From the NCBI RefSeq assembly GCF_015234305.1, contig NZ_JADGMI010000001.1:1264030-1328029 (forward strand): 64,000 nucleotides of DNA, given 5' to 3'. This document shows positions 44,538 to 53,236 of the stretch, piece after piece; position 1 is the first letter of the stretch, and each line of letters starts with the position of its first letter. The notes below the pieces were generated by a model. The model was not told where the DNA came from. It searched no databases and was given only the letters and a program-made list of their open reading frames with translations. Position numbers and translations under genes: made by a program. This DNA is from Superficieibacter sp. 1612_C1 (GTDB taxonomy: Bacteria; Pseudomonadota; Gammaproteobacteria; Enterobacterales; Enterobacteriaceae).

Positions 44538-45790
44538 TGTTGCAGCACCTCCAGTTGACCGGGTTTAATCACAATCTGCTGGCGACAGGCGCGGAGCATC
44601 GCCACCGCCTCTTCTGCCGTCTGGGCTTTGCCGGTACGTAAAAGCCAGGCCGCAACCACCAGCGCACTGCGCGACAGCCCCAGCGCACAGTGAACCAGCA
44701 CCGTTCCATACTCAGCGCGCAGCTGTTCAAGTTGATTAACGGCCAGCGTTAGCTGCTCCTCTTCCGGCACCACCAGGTCGAGCATCGGCACGCTGTAATA
44801 AACCTGGTGTGCGGTTGCCGCGGCGCGGGGGAATTCGCAGGTAAGATCGAGAACGGCGCGCTGTTCCGTTTGCTGACGGGGATAGCTGCCGAGAAAAATG
44901 CCTTCTGTTATGGGGGCGACGTTGGGAACGTTGCGGGTAAACCACAGCGCAGAGAGATGCGTACCGAGACGCCAGGGAAGTAACAGCCAGTATGCAGCGG
45001 GTGCGATGCGTCCTTCAGCATCTTTCTGCATCGCCGACGCGCCGAACGCCATATAACCCAGCGTCACCATTAGCAACGAAATCGCGGCCCAGCTCAGCCA
45101 GGGTGTTGCCAGACACAACAGCGCCCCGGCAAAATAACGCAGCGCCAGTTTTCTGCGTCCCGACTCAGGACGGCGTAAGCGCCACTTTCCCCGGTCCGGT
45201 ATCAGCCAGCTAATCAGCATTCCGACCGCCAGTCCGGTGATCGCATCGATGACATGATGCTGCCAGGTGGTGACAACCGATACGGCGATCAGCAGAAACC
45301 AGCCGTCGCACAGTTTCTGCCAGCCGCCGGAAAGACGCTGATGAAAATGCCACCAGATGATCCAGCAGAGAATAATATGCAGCGACGGCGACTGATTAAA
45401 CGGTAAATCGAACTGCTCAAGCTGGCCAAATAACCACCCGGCTGCGCCCTCCACGTGCGGGCGAGTGAAGGTAAAACGCAGCGGAAAGAGCAGAAACCCC
45501 AGGCAGGCCAGCAGCGAGGCGAGTAATAACCGGCACGCCAGCCGACGCTGTTCACTCAGGGTACGGCAGCACAACAACGACAGCCCGTAGAGAAGATCCA
45601 GGCTCCAGTACGGGATAATACTCAGCGGAATAAAAGGAATATGGTGCTCCCAGGAGAAGACCATACTGCCTACATCGCTCCGGCTGGCGGTATAGAGATT
45701 CACCTGCCCGTAGGTCAAAAAGAAAATCGGCCCCAGCAGGGCTATCCAGCCCAACCCCTGAAGCAGAATGCGACGATCCACGGTTATCAT
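44513..45790 (-). CDS. ynbD: YnbD: PAP2-like phosphatase fused to a dual-specificity phosphatase
   Basis: A 425-residue fusion. Residues 1-200 form a membrane-embedded PAP2/inositolphosphotransferase-like domain with six or so helices; active-site motifs are SPSLH (134-138) and WQHHVIDAITG (176-186). After further helices (about 210-275), the C-terminal ~150 residues are a cytoplasmic dual-specificity phosphatase with HCALGLSRS (Cys368, Arg374; the CX5R loop). Phosphatases of these two classes both act on lipid phosphates in known systems. The ATG at 45790 overlaps the ynbC stop (ATGA). K-12 YnbD has the same architecture. Confidence 0.88.
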   Translation of the reverse strand: MITVDRRILLQGLGWIALLGPIFFLTYGQVNLYTASRSDVGSMVFSWEHHIPFIPLSIIPYWSLDLLYGLSLLCCRTLSEQRRLACRLLLASLLACLGFLLFPLRFTFTRPHVEGAAGWLFGQLEQFDLPFNQSPSLHIILCWIIWWHFHQRLSGGWQKLCDGWFLLIAVSVVTTWQHHVIDAITGLAVGMLISWLIPDRGKWRLRRPESGRRKLALRYFAGALLCLATPWLSWAAISLLMVTLGYMAFGASAMQKDAEGRIAPAAYWLLLPWRLGTHLSALWFTRNVPNVAPITEGIFLGSYPRQQTEQRAVLDLTCEFPRAAATAHQVYYSVPMLDLVVPEEEQLTLAVNQLEQLRAEYGTVLVHCALGLSRSALVVAAWLLRTGKAQTAEEAVAMLRACRQQIVIKPGQLEVLQQWQKTVTT

Positions 45791-47544
45791 TCGCGACGTA
45801 CCGCCATGGAGACGGTAAAAATGCCCCACTGGTCGATAAGCTGGGCGCATTTATCGAACCCGGCTTCACGCACCAGCGCATCCATTTCGCCCTGCGAGCG
45901 CACGCGCATCACCCACGCTTTACCGTCTTTGTGGCTGGTGAGTGACCAGGCAATGGTTTTCAGCTGCGGGTGCCAGGGCTGGCCGGTATAGATCAGCACA
46001 CCGCCGGGGGGAATTGCTGCTGCTAACCCGGCAAGCGACGCGCGCACCGGGGCGTTTTCCGGGAACAGTTCATACAATCCCGAGACAATACCCAGCGTGG
46101 GAGTAGGATCAAGCGCCGCCAGCTCATCGCGGTTGAAAGCATCGCCGCGTTCAAATCGTGCGACGCCCGCCATACCCCGCTGAGCAATCATCTCCTGACC
46201 TTTACTCACGTTCAGTTCGCTGTAGTCACGCAGCAGAATGGCGTCTACGGCGGTATTTCCCTGGAGGGCATCCAGCACGTAGCGACCATGCCCGGCGGCA
46301 ATATCCACGATCCGCACCGGTTTATTTTCCTCGACCAGACGATTCACCGCCTGCCTGATAAGCGTATCGAGATGAATTTTACGCTGGCGAATCCCCTGCC
46401 AGCCGACGCTGTTGAGGTAGTTTTTATCGATCATCCGGCCCAGCACGCTACTGCCCTGCGGCTGGTTACGATAGACATAATCCAGGGTGCTGCCGGAGTC
46501 GAAACCGGTATCAAACCCCAGCTTTACGCCGCTGGACTGGGTGCCAAGCGCTTTCATGCCATAACGCAATGCCCGGAATGACAGGTCGTCAATGGAATAC
46601 GGTTCCGGTCCGCCGCTGAGAATGCGCCAGGCATCTGCGCCGGGACTGTGGCTGTCTTCTTCCCGGTAATCAAATTGCGCCAGCGGGCTGGCATAAAGAC
46701 GGTCAATAAAGGCGCGCATTTTGTCAAACGCCAGATGGCGCTCCTGCTCGCCGAGCGTGTCGTGATAAAACCCCGGCAGGATATGCAACTCTTTCTGCGG
46801 ACTGCGCAGGCGCTGGTAAAAGTCCAGCTGTGGCTTTCGATGCACTACGAAATCTTCACCAGACACCAGCATTTGCGTCGGGACGACGATGGCAGCCGCG
46901 TCGCTGACGATACGCTCTGACGTTTTGTACAGTTCCAGCAAAATATTGACCGCGATGGCGCGGGTAATCAGCGGGTCGTGGTTGAAGCTCTCAACGCGCG
47001 CCGGATCGTGGGTCAGATATTTGCCTTTGACGTAAGAGTTAACGTAGAAAAGACCGCGAAAACGCTGCATCAGCCCCAGACCGGAACGGGCAAACGGGAC
47101 GTACAGTTTCACCCTAAACGCCGGTGAGGCCAGGATTAAGCCGCGCAGCTGCGGCGCGTAATCATGCACCCACGTCGCGGCCAGTACGGCCCCGACGCTT
47201 TGCGCCACCACAACCACCTCGCCCAGCGTCAGCTGGCTGTCCGCTGCGGCAAAGCGGACAAATTCGTCAACGTCCTGCACCGAGCGGGCCAGCGACGGGC
47301 TGTAGCCGCGCGCGCCTTCCGTTCGCCCGTGACCGCGGGCATCCCAGGCGTAAAAGGCGGTGTCTGGCATCATCAGTTCATCAACGATATGCTGCAAGCG
47401 ACCGGAGTGCTCATGTCCGCGATGAAAAAGGACAATGACCTTACGCACGGGCGTATCGCTTTGCGCAGGCCAGTGGCGATAAAACAGCGTCTGGCGATCG
47501 CTGGTCAGAAAGGTATTTTCTTCAGGCGTGCGGAGGTTAGTCAT
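45787..47544 (-). CDS. ynbC: YnbC: alpha/beta-hydrolase fused to a SAM methyltransferase
   Basis: A 585-residue fusion (same length as K-12 YnbC, as I recall). Residues ~10-300 are a lysophospholipase/monoglyceride-lipase-like hydrolase with HRGHEHSGR (41-49), 'YAWDARGHGRTEGARG' (65-80), a nucleophile Ser116 in AQSVG, and candidate acid and base in SGEDFVVH and GFYHDTLGE. Residues ~330-585 are a class I methyltransferase with motif I DIAAGHGRY (414-422). This pairs acyl-ester cleavage with methyl transfer. The start overlaps the acyltransferase gene upstream by 8 bp; an ATG three codons earlier (47553) is an alternative. Ends in an ATGA overlap with ynbD. Confidence 0.87.
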   Translation of the reverse strand: MTNLRTPEENTFLTSDRQTLFYRHWPAQSDTPVRKVIVLFHRGHEHSGRLQHIVDELMMPDTAFYAWDARGHGRTEGARGYSPSLARSVQDVDEFVRFAAADSQLTLGEVVVVAQSVGAVLAATWVHDYAPQLRGLILASPAFRVKLYVPFARSGLGLMQRFRGLFYVNSYVKGKYLTHDPARVESFNHDPLITRAIAVNILLELYKTSERIVSDAAAIVVPTQMLVSGEDFVVHRKPQLDFYQRLRSPQKELHILPGFYHDTLGEQERHLAFDKMRAFIDRLYASPLAQFDYREEDSHSPGADAWRILSGGPEPYSIDDLSFRALRYGMKALGTQSSGVKLGFDTGFDSGSTLDYVYRNQPQGSSVLGRMIDKNYLNSVGWQGIRQRKIHLDTLIRQAVNRLVEENKPVRIVDIAAGHGRYVLDALQGNTAVDAILLRDYSELNVSKGQEMIAQRGMAGVARFERGDAFNRDELAALDPTPTLGIVSGLYELFPENAPVRASLAGLAAAIPPGGVLIYTGQPWHPQLKTIAWSLTSHKDGKAWVMRVRSQGEMDALVREAGFDKCAQLIDQWGIFTVSMAVRRE

Positions 47545-48178
47545 GTGTTTCATGTCCCTGTTGGTGTGGTTGCAAATGCAGTAATGCCTGCAACAGCGAA
47601 TCCATAAAAGTCGGTTTATCCGGGTGGGTAGCAACTGGGTCCCCCACACAGACATCAATAAATAGCGGCAGCGGAATGCGATTCCCCTTCGCCAGTACCT
47701 TTTCCGTGCCCGACAGCCATACCGGGATCACCTTGGTTTCGGGCACGCGCTGGAGCAGATGCCAGATGCCGGATTTCAGCGGCGAGAGTTTTCCCGGCTC
47801 GCCCCGCGACCCTTCCGGGAACAGGATCAGAATTTTATTCTGCCGCAGCGCCTGCTCACAACCCGCCAGCGGATCGGTATCTTCACCGGTACGTACCACC
47901 GGGATGATATTAAGAATATTTAAGGTGAACCACGCCAGCCAGCGGTTACGCAAAAAATAGTCGGCCGCGGCAACCGGATGCACCTGCTGCTGAGTACGCA
48001 ACGAAAACAGCGACAGCAGCGCAAAAACGTCCATATGACTATTGTGATTCGCCACCACAATCGCCGGGCCAGCGGTGGGAATAAGATGCCGATGCCTGAC
48101 CCGCAGGCCAAGCCACAGCCAGATCACCGGCCAGACAATCGTCATGGTAAATAACAGGCGAAGCGCTTTTTTACCCAT
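47537..48178 (-). CDS. PlsC-like 1-acyl-glycerophosphate acyltransferase in the ynb operon
   Basis: A 213-residue acyltransferase with one N-terminal membrane helix (about 7-25). Both catalytic motifs of the AGPAT family are present: HNSHMD (H45-x4-D50) and FPEGSRGEP (120-128), plus a third block IPVWLSGTEK. The family transfers an acyl chain to the sn-2 position of a lysophospholipid, usually lysophosphatidic acid. It lies 4 bp after ynbB and overlaps ynbC by 8 bp, so it is an operon member. I recall no such gene between ynbB and ynbC in E. coli K-12. Confidence 0.87.
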   Translation of the reverse strand: MGKKALRLLFTMTIVWPVIWLWLGLRVRHRHLIPTAGPAIVVANHNSHMDVFALLSLFSLRTQQQVHPVAAADYFLRNRWLAWFTLNILNIIPVVRTGEDTDPLAGCEQALRQNKILILFPEGSRGEPGKLSPLKSGIWHLLQRVPETKVIPVWLSGTEKVLAKGNRIPLPLFIDVCVGDPVATHPDKPTFMDSLLQALLHLQPHQQGHETHD

Positions 48179-48182
48179 AGGC

Positions 48183-49100
48183 TTAATAGTAAAAATAGTG
48201 GATGAAATGGAAAAATACCGGCGCGGTAAAAATCAGAGAATCCAGCCGATCCAGAATACCGCCGTGCCCTGGCAGCAGCGTGCCGCTGTCTTTGACGCCA
48301 ATATCACGTTTCACTGCCGACATCACAATGTCGCCGCAAAAACCGGTGACGCCAATGATAAGACCTGCCACCAGGGCCATAGTCCAGTTCATCGGTGTCA
48401 TCAGCGGGCCGAGGATCAGGGCAATAACCGCGGTGCTGGCAACGCCGCCGATCAGTCCGGCGAGGGTTTTATTTGGGCTTACGCGAGGCGTGACTTTAAT
48501 GCGCCCCAGGGATTTACCCCACAGGTACTGGGCAATGTCGTTAAACTCGGTTAAGCCGACCAGAAACAGCACCAATAAGGCACCGGTTTGTGCGCCATCG
48601 TTGGGCAATACCAGCAGATATCCCACATGACCGAACGCAAATACGGTGGTCATTAACGCCCAGTGGTGCTGGGAGGCGGTGCGCAAAAAGCCCTCGGTGT
48701 TGCCGGTCAAAACCATCCGCGCGGGCAGGAAAAGGAAGGCGTAAACCGGGATGAAAATGATAAACATCCCGTACCAGTTGCAGCCAATCAGCCAGTAGTT
48801 CAGCGGGATAGCCAGAAACATCCACAGCAGCGGCATCCGGTCGGAGCGCCGGGAGGGAATGAGGGTTAAAAACTCTTTTAAGGCCAGAAAGCTCACCAGC
48901 GCGAAGAGCGTCAGGGCCAGCCAGCGAGGGCTTATCATCGCCAGTGAGAAAAAGAGAATAATCACCCACCAGGTGCGAATACGCAGGGTGAGTTCGCGCC
49001 AGTCTTTTTCCGGCCGACGCCAGACCAGCAGCAGGTTAACGAGCGAGGCAAAGATGAGCAGCGAAAAAATCACCGCCAGCGCGGTAAAGAGTAGCGGCAT
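48183..49100 (-). CDS. ynbB: YnbB: CdsA-family phosphatidate cytidylyltransferase
   Basis: A 305-residue membrane protein with about eight helices. The complete CDS signature is present near the C-terminus: S-A-V-K-R-D-I-G-V-K-D-S-G-T, then LLPGHGGILDRLDS. Enzymes with this signature form CDP-diacylglycerol from phosphatidate and CTP in the inner membrane. It is a paralogue of the essential CdsA. The ATG overlaps the ynbA stop in ATGA. An activated CDP-lipid made here could be the donor for the CDP-alcohol transferase YnbA. Confidence 0.9.
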   Translation of the reverse strand: MPLLFTALAVIFSLLIFASLVNLLLVWRRPEKDWRELTLRIRTWWVIILFFSLAMISPRWLALTLFALVSFLALKEFLTLIPSRRSDRMPLLWMFLAIPLNYWLIGCNWYGMFIIFIPVYAFLFLPARMVLTGNTEGFLRTASQHHWALMTTVFAFGHVGYLLVLPNDGAQTGALLVLFLVGLTEFNDIAQYLWGKSLGRIKVTPRVSPNKTLAGLIGGVASTAVIALILGPLMTPMNWTMALVAGLIIGVTGFCGDIVMSAVKRDIGVKDSGTLLPGHGGILDRLDSLIFTAPVFFHFIHYFYY

Positions 49101-49702
49101 CAGTTCGGCTCCCGTAATACCGAACGGCAGCGGTTGATGGCCGTCCAGAGAAGTAACAGCGTCGCCGCGCCCCACACCACGTTATTCCAGACATTGAGCT
49201 GTGGCCATAGCGCGATAACGAATCCCCAGCTACCGAATACCAGGGCTCTGTCGCTTTTGCCAAACGGCCCGGCATAGCTGCGCACCGCGTTAATGGTTTG
49301 CGCGAGGATGCCGCAGAATTCGCTCATTACCGTGAAAAACAGCATCGTCAGGATCAGCGGCACATTGCTTTGCGGCAGAAAAATAAACGGCAGATAGAGC
49401 GCAATATCCGACAGCACATCGCCCGTTTCATTGAGAATAGCACCCAGCCGCGTTTGCTGGTGATACTCCCGCGCCATCATTCCGTCGAGCGCATTAAGCG
49501 CCATACGAATAAACAGCACGACAGGTAATACGATAAACCAGAACGGCTCACGCACGATTGCCAGAAACAGGCCCGTTATAACAGACAGCGCCAGCGCGAA
49601 TAGCGTGATTTGGTTCGCGCTGATCCCGGTTTTATGTAAGCGGCGTAGCAGTGGACGAAGTAATGCCTGAAAGCGAGGTTTTATATCGTAAAGCGTTATC
49701 AT
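49100..49702 (-). CDS. ynbA: YnbA: CDP-alcohol phosphatidyltransferase-family protein with altered motif
   Basis: A 200-residue membrane protein with about six helices. Family members exchange CMP on a CDP-lipid for an alcohol such as glycerol-3-phosphate, serine or inositol phosphate. The signature is recognisable but altered: N70-x2-D73-G-x2-A-R78-x8-G87-x3-N91-x3-D95, whereas the usual form has Asp at the first and third of the four acidic positions. To my recollection, K-12 YnbA has the same two Asn. ATG 49702 follows GGGAGA; an in-frame ATG six codons upstream lacks this. First gene of the tightly packed ynb operon. Confidence 0.88.
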   Translation of the reverse strand: MITLYDIKPRFQALLRPLLRRLHKTGISANQITLFALALSVITGLFLAIVREPFWFIVLPVVLFIRMALNALDGMMAREYHQQTRLGAILNETGDVLSDIALYLPFIFLPQSNVPLILTMLFFTVMSEFCGILAQTINAVRSYAGPFGKSDRALVFGSWGFVIALWPQLNVWNNVVWGAATLLLLWTAINRCRSVLREPN

Positions 49703-49810
49703 GACCGTCTCCCTGAACATGATTAACTACAGAATAAGAGCAAACTATAAGGTTGATGACAAACCGTCCGTGGAACACGGGGCGCTCCCCCACGTTGTCA
49801 GCGGTCTGAA

Positions 49811-50134
49811 CTATTTTTGTAACCACTTCCCGTTGATGCCCTGAACATACTCGCCAGGCGACGCGCGCTCAACCAGTTTTTGCCCGGCCATTTTTGCCAC
49901 TTCGTCGACCGGCAAATTATTGGCGTCTGCCAGACGTTGATAACTTTCGCTGCGGGCCTGATTAATCTGCTTCACCAGCGCCTGGGTTTGGGCATCCTGA
50001 CGCAGCGGTGCAATATAACCGCTTAAGGTCTCACCGACTCGCCCTTCTGTGCGGGCCTCATTGAGACTCAGCGCAAAAACGCGGGGGCTTATCAGGCTCA
50101 GCGCCAGAAGCGCCAGTTTTAACGATTTTTTCAT
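49811..50134 (-). CDS. ydbL: YdbL, DUF1318 periplasmic protein
   Basis: A 107-residue periplasmic protein with a signal peptide (about 1-21, ...RVFA|LSLNEA). DUF1318 domain includes GRVGETLSGY and GEYVQGINGKWL. YdbL is encoded with ynbE and ydbH and is thought to help YnbE assemble. The second of two adjacent ATGs is preferred (GAGG at 5-nt spacing). It sits 7 bp after ynbE. The next gene downstream, ynbA, begins 108 bp away on the same strand with no obvious terminator between. Confidence 0.9.
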   Translation of the reverse strand: MKKSLKLALLALSLISPRVFALSLNEARTEGRVGETLSGYIAPLRQDAQTQALVKQINQARSESYQRLADANNLPVDEVAKMAGQKLVERASPGEYVQGINGKWLQK

Positions 50135-50141
50135 CATTGCC

Positions 50142-50333
50142 TCAAAACAGATCGCTGCGTGACTTCAGGAGCGTTTCAACGTCTTTATCTACCTTAATAT
50201 GGATTTCATGTTCGATTTTGACATTCATGTTGATAGTGATCGGCGCTTCGGGTGCCGCCACTTCAATGCGGGGCGTGCAGCCGGTTAACAGCGCGAGTGC
50301 CAGCAGCGGTAATAAAGCGATCGCAGTTTTCAT
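50142..50333 (-). CDS. ynbE: YnbE outer-membrane lipoprotein
   Basis: A 63-residue lipoprotein: signal with lipobox LTGC (Cys19), then TPRIEVAAPEAPITINMNVKI and a short tail ending ETLLKSRSDLF (key parts only). YnbE forms the outer-membrane end of the YdbH-YnbE bridge, where its strand extends the beta-groove of YdbH; this is established for E. coli. It lies 9 bp after ydbH. Confidence 0.92.
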   Translation of the reverse strand: MKTAIALLPLLALALLTGCTPRIEVAAPEAPITINMNVKIEHEIHIKVDKDVETLLKSRSDLF

Positions 50334-50342
50334 TATTATTCC

Positions 50343-52955
50343 TCACATTCCTTTCTTATCTGACAGCGTCGCATTCTTTTCAAGCCATGACTGTAAATTA
50401 TCGCCGAAGCGCAGACTACGCCAGAGGGTAAAAATATTCTCCTGGTGGCTATAGTTTAGAGTGATAGCATTACTTTTTCCTTCAACACGACTCGTGCCGG
50501 TAATCGCCGCCTGAAGCGTCAGTAATCCCAAATTATCGACGTTAATTTTGGTCCATGAACGGGATATTTCGATGTAACGCAGCCAGTTTATTGCCGCGCC
50601 AGCCGCCATATTATCGTTAACAATTGCGTCCGCCGTGTCTTTATCAATACGCAACGTTAACGGGCCGGGGTTGCTTAACCAGCCGTCTTTTACGATCCAT
50701 TTTTCATTATTCAGCCACAACGGTAGCGCGCCGCTCACCGGGCCGGACAGGGTAAATTGTTTTGGGTTAATGGCGCTAATCAGCTCGCTGGAGGAGATAT
50801 TCTGCACCCGCAGCAGCGCCGGATCGTGCTGCGGCATCCGCAATTGCAGCAGGGTAATTTTGCCTCCCAGCACATCGACGCTGACGTCGCTGAGCAGCAA
50901 CGGATCGGTTTCACTCCACGGCCAGCGCCCCTGCAAACTGGCGGTAAAATTTCTCGCCGTGACCTGGTTTTCGATCTCCGCGATATGCAACGATACCGGT
51001 CCATGAGTGCCGAGTTGCCAGTTACCGTTGCCATAGCGGAACGGCAAAATAAAGTCGACGCCGTTGATTTTATTATCCGGCAACCATGCGCTGCCGCCTT
51101 TGACCACGCCGTGTCCCCCTGCGGTGAATCCTTGAGCGGGCGCGGCAGAAAACGCAATTTGCGCATACAGCTCTCCTTCGCGCAGATCCACTTTCCAGTC
51201 CGGCGGCAGCAGCGGCTGAAAAACGGTCAACGACTGCTGCGGCCACCACGCCTGTCCGCGCAGCCGCTCGCCGTCCCAGCGTCCGTTAACTCGCACCGGG
51301 CCGATGGCCTGCGCATGCAGATCGCCTTTAAACTGGAATAGCGTCGGGTCGCTACCTTCCACGCTGAAGTTGAGAACCGAGGGCGGCAGAACGCTGCCGC
51401 CGCTGAAGGTGGTTTGTCCCGCTTCCAGAGTCAGCGCACCGCTGAACTGCGGATGCTGTGGATCACGCAGCCAGACGACGGGTTTATTGAGGGTGAGACG
51501 CGGTTGACGCATCTGCATGGTGCCGTAGCGTAACTGATTAAACCCGGTGGAAAGCGTATTCAGGGTGATGCGCTGGTCCCGCCACTCGCCCGTTCCGGCA
51601 ACGTCCCAGCGCGCCTGCATTGGCGTAAAGCCGCCCTCGCCCCAGTAACGCCACTGCCACAGACCGTTATCCGGCAGAAAATCCTGCGCTTTGCCATCCA
51701 GATGCAGCAGGAAGTCGCCCAGTTGTTGCTCGTGCGCGCGCAGGATCGCCTGAAGTCGTCCGTCAACGCCGCGTTGGGAAAGCGTAACGCCCGCCAGCGG
51801 CCAGCGGATTTCATCCAGATTAAGCGATTCGATCACCCGGCCACGCGAGCGCAACAGCGCCCCCGGCGTAAAGGCCAGTTGCGGATCGTCAAGCCGCCCG
51901 CTGAGATGTGCCGGAAGAACGGCGTAGAAAATCAGATCCTCATGTTTTGCCTCGCCGGTAAGCTGCATCGGCATATCGCTGGCATCGGGATTCAGTTTAC
52001 CCGGCCCAAAATTCAGTACCGCGTTACCTTTACCGGCTTTACCGGTAGTAATGACGTTCATCCGCCCGCTGATCAGCGCGTTATCCAGCCCCTGCTTCCA
52101 GCCGTCAACATTGACGCCCAGCCGCCCGCTGAGCGGCATGCCCTGATATGGCCAGCTCCAGCGACCGTCACTAATCGTGAGGCGTTGGGGCGTTAGCTGC
52201 CAGGGAAGGTCGAGAAGCGGATCGCCCGTTTCGCGGTCAAGCGCGATAAGCTCTCCTTCTCCTTCACGCCACGCTACTTCAACGTCGACCGGGGAGGCGA
52301 TCGTGGGAATTTGTAAGGTAGTACGCGTATGCCCTTCCACCGGCAGGCCATCCGGCACCAGCGGCATCACAAACTGCCCGTTAAGGGTGATCGGTGGCCG
52401 ATCGGCGAGAAGGCGCAGCGCAAATTCATCGACAACCAGCGCCTGTCCCTGCAATTGCGCTGAGAGGGTAATATCCTTCCCCTGATAACGCACAGTCTGT
52501 TTTTGCGGCGTGATATCGAGCGCGAGTTTCCCCTGCCACTGCTGCCAGGGTGACAGCGTCAGGCGATCGATCGTCACCCAGCTATAAGGCAGCATCGACT
52601 GCCATTGCGCCAGGGTACGGGGGGCCGTGGCGGATGGTTCCGCCTGCGGGAGTTTACTCAGGCAGGCGGAGTTGATCTCCAGTTCACCGATGTTGAGACG
52701 CCAGCGGCCAGGATGGGTTAACTCGCCCTGCCGGAGGTGCGCCAGTTCGCAATCCGCGACGATATAGCGCAGATCGGGAATACGCAGCGCGTGTAAAGAC
52801 AACTTCGGCGGGCCGTCCAGCGCAATGCGCGTCCCGGCCGGTAGCCAGATGCCTGCCAGCTTAGGTACCCACCAGCCAAGCGTCATTACCAGCGCGAGCG
52901 GCAGAAGTATAATGAGTAAGAGGAGCGCAAGTGCTGCTTTATACCTACCCTTCAT
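50343..52955 (-). CDS. ydbH: YdbH, AsmA-like intermembrane lipid-transport protein
   Basis: An 870-residue protein with one N-terminal inner-membrane anchor (about residues 6-30) and a long beta-rich periplasmic region of the AsmA/TamB/YhdP superfamily, which forms a hydrophobic groove spanning the periplasm. With TamB and YhdP, YdbH is one of three partly redundant E. coli proteins needed for phospholipid movement to the outer membrane. It is nine residues shorter than K-12 YdbH, lacking the Cys-containing C-terminal extension that I recall there. First gene of ydbH-ynbE-ydbL. Confidence 0.92.
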   Translation of the reverse strand: MKGRYKAALALLLLIILLPLALVMTLGWWVPKLAGIWLPAGTRIALDGPPKLSLHALRIPDLRYIVADCELAHLRQGELTHPGRWRLNIGELEINSACLSKLPQAEPSATAPRTLAQWQSMLPYSWVTIDRLTLSPWQQWQGKLALDITPQKQTVRYQGKDITLSAQLQGQALVVDEFALRLLADRPPITLNGQFVMPLVPDGLPVEGHTRTTLQIPTIASPVDVEVAWREGEGELIALDRETGDPLLDLPWQLTPQRLTISDGRWSWPYQGMPLSGRLGVNVDGWKQGLDNALISGRMNVITTGKAGKGNAVLNFGPGKLNPDASDMPMQLTGEAKHEDLIFYAVLPAHLSGRLDDPQLAFTPGALLRSRGRVIESLNLDEIRWPLAGVTLSQRGVDGRLQAILRAHEQQLGDFLLHLDGKAQDFLPDNGLWQWRYWGEGGFTPMQARWDVAGTGEWRDQRITLNTLSTGFNQLRYGTMQMRQPRLTLNKPVVWLRDPQHPQFSGALTLEAGQTTFSGGSVLPPSVLNFSVEGSDPTLFQFKGDLHAQAIGPVRVNGRWDGERLRGQAWWPQQSLTVFQPLLPPDWKVDLREGELYAQIAFSAAPAQGFTAGGHGVVKGGSAWLPDNKINGVDFILPFRYGNGNWQLGTHGPVSLHIAEIENQVTARNFTASLQGRWPWSETDPLLLSDVSVDVLGGKITLLQLRMPQHDPALLRVQNISSSELISAINPKQFTLSGPVSGALPLWLNNEKWIVKDGWLSNPGPLTLRIDKDTADAIVNDNMAAGAAINWLRYIEISRSWTKINVDNLGLLTLQAAITGTSRVEGKSNAITLNYSHQENIFTLWRSLRFGDNLQSWLEKNATLSDKKGM

Positions 52956-53236
52956 GGGTATTTAATATCCTGATTATTCGCGTTTTATCGTCCAGTATCG
53001 GCGCATTGTGACACGTAAAGCCAATGAGATGAACCCGTGAGCGCGGCGGTTGCCATTCTGCTAAATATTAAGTATATGCGGCTTTTGGCGTCTGGCTTGA
53101 TTTGTGTTTAGCCCAACATTACAGAAATAAAGGCCATTACATCGGCGAAAATGTGGTTTTTATGTCATTATTTTGTTAATAAAGCCTAACGGGTGACGGC
53201 AAAAAAGAGGGTTTATCCTTCGCGCGGGAGCAATGC

